Shown here piece after piece: positions 59,386 through 64,000 of a stretch of DNA of 64,000 nucleotides (positions within the stretch are counted from its first letter, which is position 1; the number at the start of each line of letters is the position of its first letter). The notes under the pieces are model-generated. The model made no database searches. It was not told where the DNA came from and saw only the letters and a list, made by a program, of their open reading frames with translations. Source of the stretch: UBA6522 sp963664945 (GTDB lineage: Bacteria > Pseudomonadota > Gammaproteobacteria > Steroidobacterales > Rariloculaceae); assembly GCA_963664945.1 (NCBI GenBank), contig OY761822.1, positions 1,054,001 to 1,118,000 of the forward strand, in the 5' to 3' direction. The translations under genes were made by a program, and so were the position numbers.

Positions 59386-62300
59386 CTAGCTGCGCCTTCT
59401 GTCCCTGCCCTTGATCCGTTTCACGAAATTGTCGCAGCGCCGGAACAGCGCTTCGTCTTCGGGATCGAGTGTTCCATGGCGCTCGCGCCGGGCGTTCAAC
59501 CGGCCAATCTGACGCATGGCCCAGCGAAGCCGGCGCCGCAACCGCGATATGACTTTTTCCAGGTTGTCGGTAAAGGATTCGACATGGGCGCGGAGAACCG
59601 TTGGATCGGTGACCTCGGCGTCCGCTTCCGGCCAGCCTTGCTCGAACACGAGCTGTACGCGAGCGGTCAGATCCGGCAGATTGCGCCGTACGAGGTCGCG
59701 GAGGTCGTTGAAGTCGAAAGGGGCGTGCCGGAGATTGCGACGCTCGAAAAGATAGGGTTCAACGCGCCGCGGCAGGCACCGATGCAGGGCCTCCTGTATT
59801 TTGCTTCGTTCCGCTTCGGGCAGAATGGCTTGCCGACAGTAAGCGTAGAGGCTGGCAATCACCGTGGCGTGAACGTGTTTGGCTACCATCAAGTCATTGC
59901 GCAGATTGAAAGCGGGCGGGTCGATTCGCCCCGCGAGCAGCTTGGGCGGCTCGGCGAAATAGGCGCGGTCATGGGAGACGGGCCGGCAGTAAGTGAGATC
60001 CACGGCCATGCGGTGGCGCCGGCCCGCCCGCCCTGCACGTTGCCAATAGTTGGCGGGTAGCGGCGGCACGTTGCGCATCAGCACGGAGTCGAGTTGTCCG
60101 ATGTCGATACCCAGTTCCAGAGTCGGCGTGCAAACAAGGCAGTTCACGGCCTCGGAGGTTCCCTTGAACAGGTTTTCCAGCCGTTCGCGTTCCTCGTTCG
60201 GCACCATGGCAGTGTGTTCTTCGGGGCGGAGCATCGAGTAGGCGCCATCCAGAAGTTGCAGGTCGTAGTCGTCACCGTCTTCGCGAACCCACTCCAGCAC
60301 GCCATCGCAACGCCAGGCAGGACAGCGGTCGAACGGCAGGTCTTGCGTCGTGGAGCGTCTGCATTTCCGGCATCGTCTTACGCCGCGGTTCGGCCGCAGA
60401 CGCAGAATATCGCCGTTCACTTGATAAACGCCCTCGACATTGGGCAGCGCCCGTCCCCTTGCGCCCTTGAGCCTCACCGGCACCAGCAGGCGCGCTTCTA
60501 CCAGGAACTCGAACAACCCCTCAAGGAGTGGCTCCACGGCGTCGGCGGCAGCTCCCCATTTCCTGGTGATCTGGCGTATCGTGGTGTCGCCCCTGTCACT
60601 CAACCACTGCGTGACTTGACTGGATTTTTCATGGGCTTGCCGCTTCAGTTTGGTGCCATTGGGCGCCAGGAAACCGGGAAGGTAGCCTTGTTGAATCTCC
60701 CGGTCGCCGTCCATCCAGTACTTGCTGAAAATCTCATGTTCGGGGTCGTAAAGGGCCCGTTTGCGGCGCAGATAGTCCAGGAGGCTGGCGACGCCGTTGC
60801 GTAGTGCGTCCGGGGAGATGCCCAATTCGTGGGCATGCTCCTGAATCCAGGGCAACGATGAATCGAGCCCGGCGTATTCGACCTTCATCCTTCCCCACGG
60901 CTCGAGACCCAGTGCCTGCCGCGCCGACAGCGCAACCTCGCGCAGGACCTGGAAGCGAAGGAACTTGCGGCGTTCCTGCTCATGGCGCCCGCCGCTGCCT
61001 TCCCTGCGGGCGACCTGCCAGACTTCCGGGACCAGTGCCCGGGACAAAGTCACGTCCGCTTCCAGGAGATCGTCGAGGTACGCGGTCAGATCGCCGACTG
61101 ATCGGGGACTTGCCTTGAAACCTTCCGCCATCAATGCCCGCAGTCGAAATCGGCGCGCATGATCCTTCATCCAACCGGCTTGAAACGCCGCATCCTGCCG
61201 GTTGTCGCAGAATACGAGCAGACGGCGGCGTTCGGCGTGCTGCACCATGTCCTGGGTAAGAACGTGCACATCCGCCACGTTGATCGCCCGAACGGGCCGC
61301 GCGGGCTCGCGGTAACGTGCTCCAATCCGTCGGCCCGTGGCGCCGCACGACAAACAACTCGTCAACCGACCGGGATTCCTCTGGTTCTGCCGAATTGCAA
61401 GTAGCTGGATCGTGTCGCCGGTTTCACCGCAGGACAGGCATCGAGAAACAGGTTGCGGGTGCGCGGCGCTGCAACGGCGGCAAAAGTGCAACGGAACCGC
61501 CCGCGCATGGTCAGCGTGGTCCTCCTCGTTGTCCCCTGATCCGATAAGTCGGTCGACCAGCACAACGCGTTTACCGTCAAGTGTCTCTTCGAGAGGCGAC
61601 CACCAGGAACCCTCCGATCCGGCGTCGCCGCCTCCGGGTTTTTTCCCGGTGAATGCGAAGTCCTTGAGGAATGAAATGTAGTAGTGCTGGCCGCAGGTTG
61701 TGCAAGTCATGACCGGAAAGTGCTTGCGGGTATCGCCATTGGCATTGCCCGCTCCTTCGTCCTCGGCCGCGAGCCACAGCCGTGCCTCGTCGCCGTCATC
61801 GCCGAAGGACACCACGGCACCGCCGATACCCCTGACGAACACATGAACAACGGGTCTGAGCAACGGTCGCCCGTCGCGCCGCGCGGCGGCGCCTAGCGTC
61901 AGCCACGCGAGAATTTCCTCTTCGGTTATCAGCCGTCCGACGCGCCGACAAAGCGCTTCGGGGAGTTCGTCCAGAGCTCTTGGCGCGGCCAGTTCCTCGT
62001 TCAACGCGAATACGATCCCGTTGCGGGACAGCGCTTGGTAGAGAGCGGCGGGCCACGCGCCGTGATCGAGGTCGGCGCCCGACAGCGAGCGATACGACGC
62101 GCGCACGAGCGTTCCCGCCGGGTCGGCGTCTTCCACCGCGCCAACGCAGCGTACAAGAATTTCGGAGGGGTCTTCGCTTGGCCGGGGCGGCAAAGTTCCA
62201 CGCTCAGCCCAGACTTCGGCCTCGTAATCCTCTCCCACCGTCGTAACCGTCTCCGGCGAGACACCGAAAAACCGCGCCGCAAACTTGCCGGACGCCTCCG

Positions 62301-63243
62301 GGTCGTCGCGGTCAACGATCGTTGCCGAGGTTGCAACGCAGGTGGTATGGCTTGGTTCGGCGTTGCAGAATGCCCGCAGACGGCGGATCAGACAGGCCGT
62401 TTCCGCACCCAGAGCGCCCTTGAACGTGTGCGCCTCGTCGAACACCAGGCAATCGAGCCGGGCATCGGTGAACAGTTCGATGTCCTGCTGACGCGTGAGC
62501 AATAGTTCAAGCTGCTTGACGTTCGTGAGCAGAATTCTCGGCTGCCGTCCGGCAGTCCGCATCGTCTCCCGGGAACAGACTTCTTCCGCTGGATAAATCG
62601 TCTCGCCGCTGCCTTCGCGCCGTGCCCGGCCCAGCCGCGCCTCATAGTCGGCTCGCGACGACCCCGCCCGCAGTCGAACGCCGACCACATCCACCTCGCG
62701 CTCGGGCGTTTTGCCTACATAGATGCCGAACGGAATTCCCGTGCCGGCCAACAGTCCCCGAAGACGCATGAGCTGGTCTTCGGCCAGCGCATTCATGGGA
62801 TAGACGATGACGGCGCTGATGCCGGACGGTGCGCCCGCATCCCGTAGATGCAGGCATTGGCTGACGACGGGGTAGAGGAAGCACTCGGTCTTGCCGGACC
62901 CGGTACCAGTGGAAACGAGAGTCGTCCGACCGTCGGCTATGGCGCGAATGGCGCGTTCCTGGTGGCTGTAGAGGTGGGAAATTTCCTCTGGTATCCGGTC
63001 GCGCAGATGAGGGTGGATCAGCCCCTCCGCGACCATCGCGTCAACCGCCACGCCCTCCCTGAAGGGGCGCGAAAGGCTGACATAGGGACCCTTGAGAAGC
63101 GGCGAACTGCGGGTTTCATCCAATGAGAGCAGCTTGCGCATTTGCGCATACAGGCCCTCGTCCGCGAAGCGGTAAGCCGTAAGCTGGTAGCGGAGAAAGC
63201 TACGGACGACGTTTTCCGTGTAGGCAATGGGGTTCAGTGCCAT
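59386..63243 (-). CDS. DEAD/DEAH-box helicase of the DruE type, ends at amber codon
   Basis: 1285 residues from MALNPIAYTENVVRSFLRYQ. Walker A in TTLVSTGTGSGKTECFLYPV, Walker B in LDCLVFDEAHTFKGALG, motif III VATSATIVDRDDPEA, motif VI YWQRAGRAGRRHRMAVDLTY. Several zinc-binding-like Cys groups (CTTCGQHYYISF, CRRCSAAHPQPVSRCLSCGE, CRKCRRSTTQ). With the following DUF1998 region the gene would code about 1802 residues, the size and order of Druantia DruE. The other Druantia partners are absent apart from the transposon-borne DruA gene nearby. Function would be anti-phage defence by similarity, unproven. Confidence 0.82.
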   Translation of the reverse strand: MALNPIAYTENVVRSFLRYQLTAYRFADEGLYAQMRKLLSLDETRSSPLLKGPYVSLSRPFREGVAVDAMVAEGLIHPHLRDRIPEEISHLYSHQERAIRAIADGRTTLVSTGTGSGKTECFLYPVVSQCLHLRDAGAPSGISAVIVYPMNALAEDQLMRLRGLLAGTGIPFGIYVGKTPEREVDVVGVRLRAGSSRADYEARLGRARREGSGETIYPAEEVCSRETMRTAGRQPRILLTNVKQLELLLTRQQDIELFTDARLDCLVFDEAHTFKGALGAETACLIRRLRAFCNAEPSHTTCVATSATIVDRDDPEASGKFAARFFGVSPETVTTVGEDYEAEVWAERGTLPPRPSEDPSEILVRCVGAVEDADPAGTLVRASYRSLSGADLDHGAWPAALYQALSRNGIVFALNEELAAPRALDELPEALCRRVGRLITEEEILAWLTLGAAARRDGRPLLRPVVHVFVRGIGGAVVSFGDDGDEARLWLAAEDEGAGNANGDTRKHFPVMTCTTCGQHYYISFLKDFAFTGKKPGGGDAGSEGSWWSPLEETLDGKRVVLVDRLIGSGDNEEDHADHARAVPLHFCRRCSAAHPQPVSRCLSCGETGDTIQLLAIRQNQRNPGRLTSCLSCGATGRRIGARYREPARPVRAINVADVHVLTQDMVQHAERRRLLVFCDNRQDAAFQAGWMKDHARRFRLRALMAEGFKASPRSVGDLTAYLDDLLEADVTLSRALVPEVWQVARREGSGGRHEQERRKFLRFQVLREVALSARQALGLEPWGRMKVEYAGLDSSLPWIQEHAHELGISPDALRNGVASLLDYLRRKRALYDPEHEIFSKYWMDGDREIQQGYLPGFLAPNGTKLKRQAHEKSSQVTQWLSDRGDTTIRQITRKWGAAADAVEPLLEGLFEFLVEARLLVPVRLKGARGRALPNVEGVYQVNGDILRLRPNRGVRRCRKCRRSTTQDLPFDRCPAWRCDGVLEWVREDGDDYDLQLLDGAYSMLRPEEHTAMVPNEERERLENLFKGTSEAVNCLVCTPTLELGIDIGQLDSVLMRNVPPLPANYWQRAGRAGRRHRMAVDLTYCRPVSHDRAYFAEPPKLLAGRIDPPAFNLRNDLMVAKHVHATVIASLYAYCRQAILPEAERSKIQEALHRCLPRRVEPYLFERRNLRHAPFDFNDLRDLVRRNLPDLTARVQLVFEQGWPEADAEVTDPTVLRAHVESFTDNLEKVISRLRRRLRWAMRQIGRLNARRERHGTLDPEDEALFRRCDNFVKRIKGRDRRRS

Positions 63244-63539
63244 GGTGCGCCCGGCAATCGGGAGAGATCGGCCTTGGCCTCATTGATGCTGGCACCATGC
63301 ATGACCGCGCAGATTAGGGGAACGCAATGACTGACGCAATGTTGGGATTTCTGCTGTTCATCGCGAGTTTCGCCACTTCCCATCGATATTGAGAGAGCCA
63401 TATATTGTTGCGATGGTGTCATCCGGACGCAATATGGTCGCCACAAATTGGACGACGCGCCGACCGGGATATGCTCCGCAATGGTGATAGCTCTATTCCT
63501 TGAAATTTGACGGACTGTCCCCAGTTTTGAGGGTCATGT
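63244..63539. other. Gap upstream of the helicase gene
   Basis: About 300 bp with no gene seen. It should contain the helicase promoter; the last part borders the transposase fragment. Confidence 0.4.
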
Positions 63540-64000
63540 TTGTCGAAGGGGCGCGCGGAGCGGGCCAACCGGACGCTTCAGGACCGGCTGGTGAAGGAGA
63601 TGCGGTTGCGCGGGATCGACGGGATGGAGGCCGGCAACGCGTACCTGCCGACGTTCATGGCGGATTTCAACCGGCGTTTCGCGGTGCCGCTGCGGGACCC
63701 GGAAGACGCGCACCGGGTGGTGCTGCACGACGCCCGGGAGTTGGACCTGATATTCAGCGAGAACCATGTGCGCAAGCTGACGAAGGATCTGACGATCCGG
63801 TTCCAGAACCGCGAGTACCGGGTGACGGGGCGTGGCAAGGGGTACCGCCTGCGCGGCGCGGCGGTCACGGTGTGCCGGGCGTTCGACGGTTCGGTGACGG
63901 TGCTGCGCGACGGTCGGGAGTTGCCGGCACGGTTGCTCGGGCGGGGCGGGGCGGCGGCGGTGGAGGACGAGAAAACGGTGGTGAAGCGCGTGGACCGGAC
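63540..64000 (+). pseudogene. Transposase C-terminal part, runs off the window
   Basis: Reads SKGRAERANRTLQDRLVKEM, RLRGIDGMEAGNAYLPTFMA, DFNRRFAVPLRDPEDAHRVV and TIRFQNREYRVTGRGKGY, the end of ISNCY-type integrase-core transposases (the catalytic Glu is in GRAERANR). No upstream part is present, so the copy is truncated at its 5' side; the 3' end lies beyond the window. Confidence 0.75.

Noticed and set aside
57835..63243. DISARM drmA/drmB pair
   Set aside because: The DUF1998 region continues in the helicase frame after one stop codon, which fits a single DruE-type gene better than two DISARM genes, and no methylase or phospholipase-D gene is nearby.

Overview
The window is GC-rich DNA from a proteobacterium, probably a marine or host-associated gammaproteobacterium. 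This rests on the TonB-dependent receptor, the secreted DUF6152 proteins, a sulfatase and the Shine-Dalgarno-type starts; no rRNA or tRNA is present to settle taxonomy. Coding density is normal from 1 to 11.4 kb. The rest is an accessory region dominated by nested mobile elements and decaying genes.

1-11.4 kb is an exported-protein/catabolic region: the end of a TonB-dependent receptor, three DUF6152 proteins plus a fourth remnant, a secreted beta-propeller, a large secreted alpha/beta hydrolase, a type I sulfatase and an SMP-30 lactonase. Small genes (a ribbon-helix-helix protein, a DUF2335 membrane protein) sit between them. Convergent gene pairs are separated by strong hairpins.

11.7-31.8 kb is a nest of elements. 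An IS66-like transposon encodes a long coiled-coil transposase with an overlapping DruA-family (DUF4338) gene. It has 25-bp inverted repeats and an 8-bp target duplication, and carries inside it an element of unknown type with one 533-aa gene, bounded by CTAG and accompanied by an 89-bp deletion derivative. A second, truncated IS66/DruA copy abuts it. Three recombinase-in-trio (RIT) elements follow, one inserted in another, with flanks made of broken IS66 transposase genes. The nest ends in the C-terminal half of a large serine recombinase.

31.9-33.6 kb holds a frameshifted single-strand-binding-protein gene with two truncated tandem copies. From 34.2 to 40.3 kb there is a compact operon for a heme peroxidase/dioxygenase, a possible P450-like protein, an Old Yellow Enzyme reductase, a di-heme cytochrome c and a membrane protein, bracketed by ~390-bp inverted repeats. 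It looks like an oxylipin-type lipid oxidation pathway.

40.7-50.7 kb is a degraded conjugative-element region: a relaxase (TraI) tail split by an integrase-core IS with clean 5-bp duplications, a second relaxase tail, an IS5-type element, a DUF2235 hydrolase with a coupled small gene, small orphan genes and a Phd/VapC-type toxin-antitoxin pair. From 51.6 to 54 kb lie two tandem tyrosine integrases. A third IS66/DruA transposon (54.07-57.63 kb) converges on a large DruE-type DEAD-box helicase with a DUF1998 domain, whose frame is broken by one in-frame amber codon. The window ends inside another transposase.
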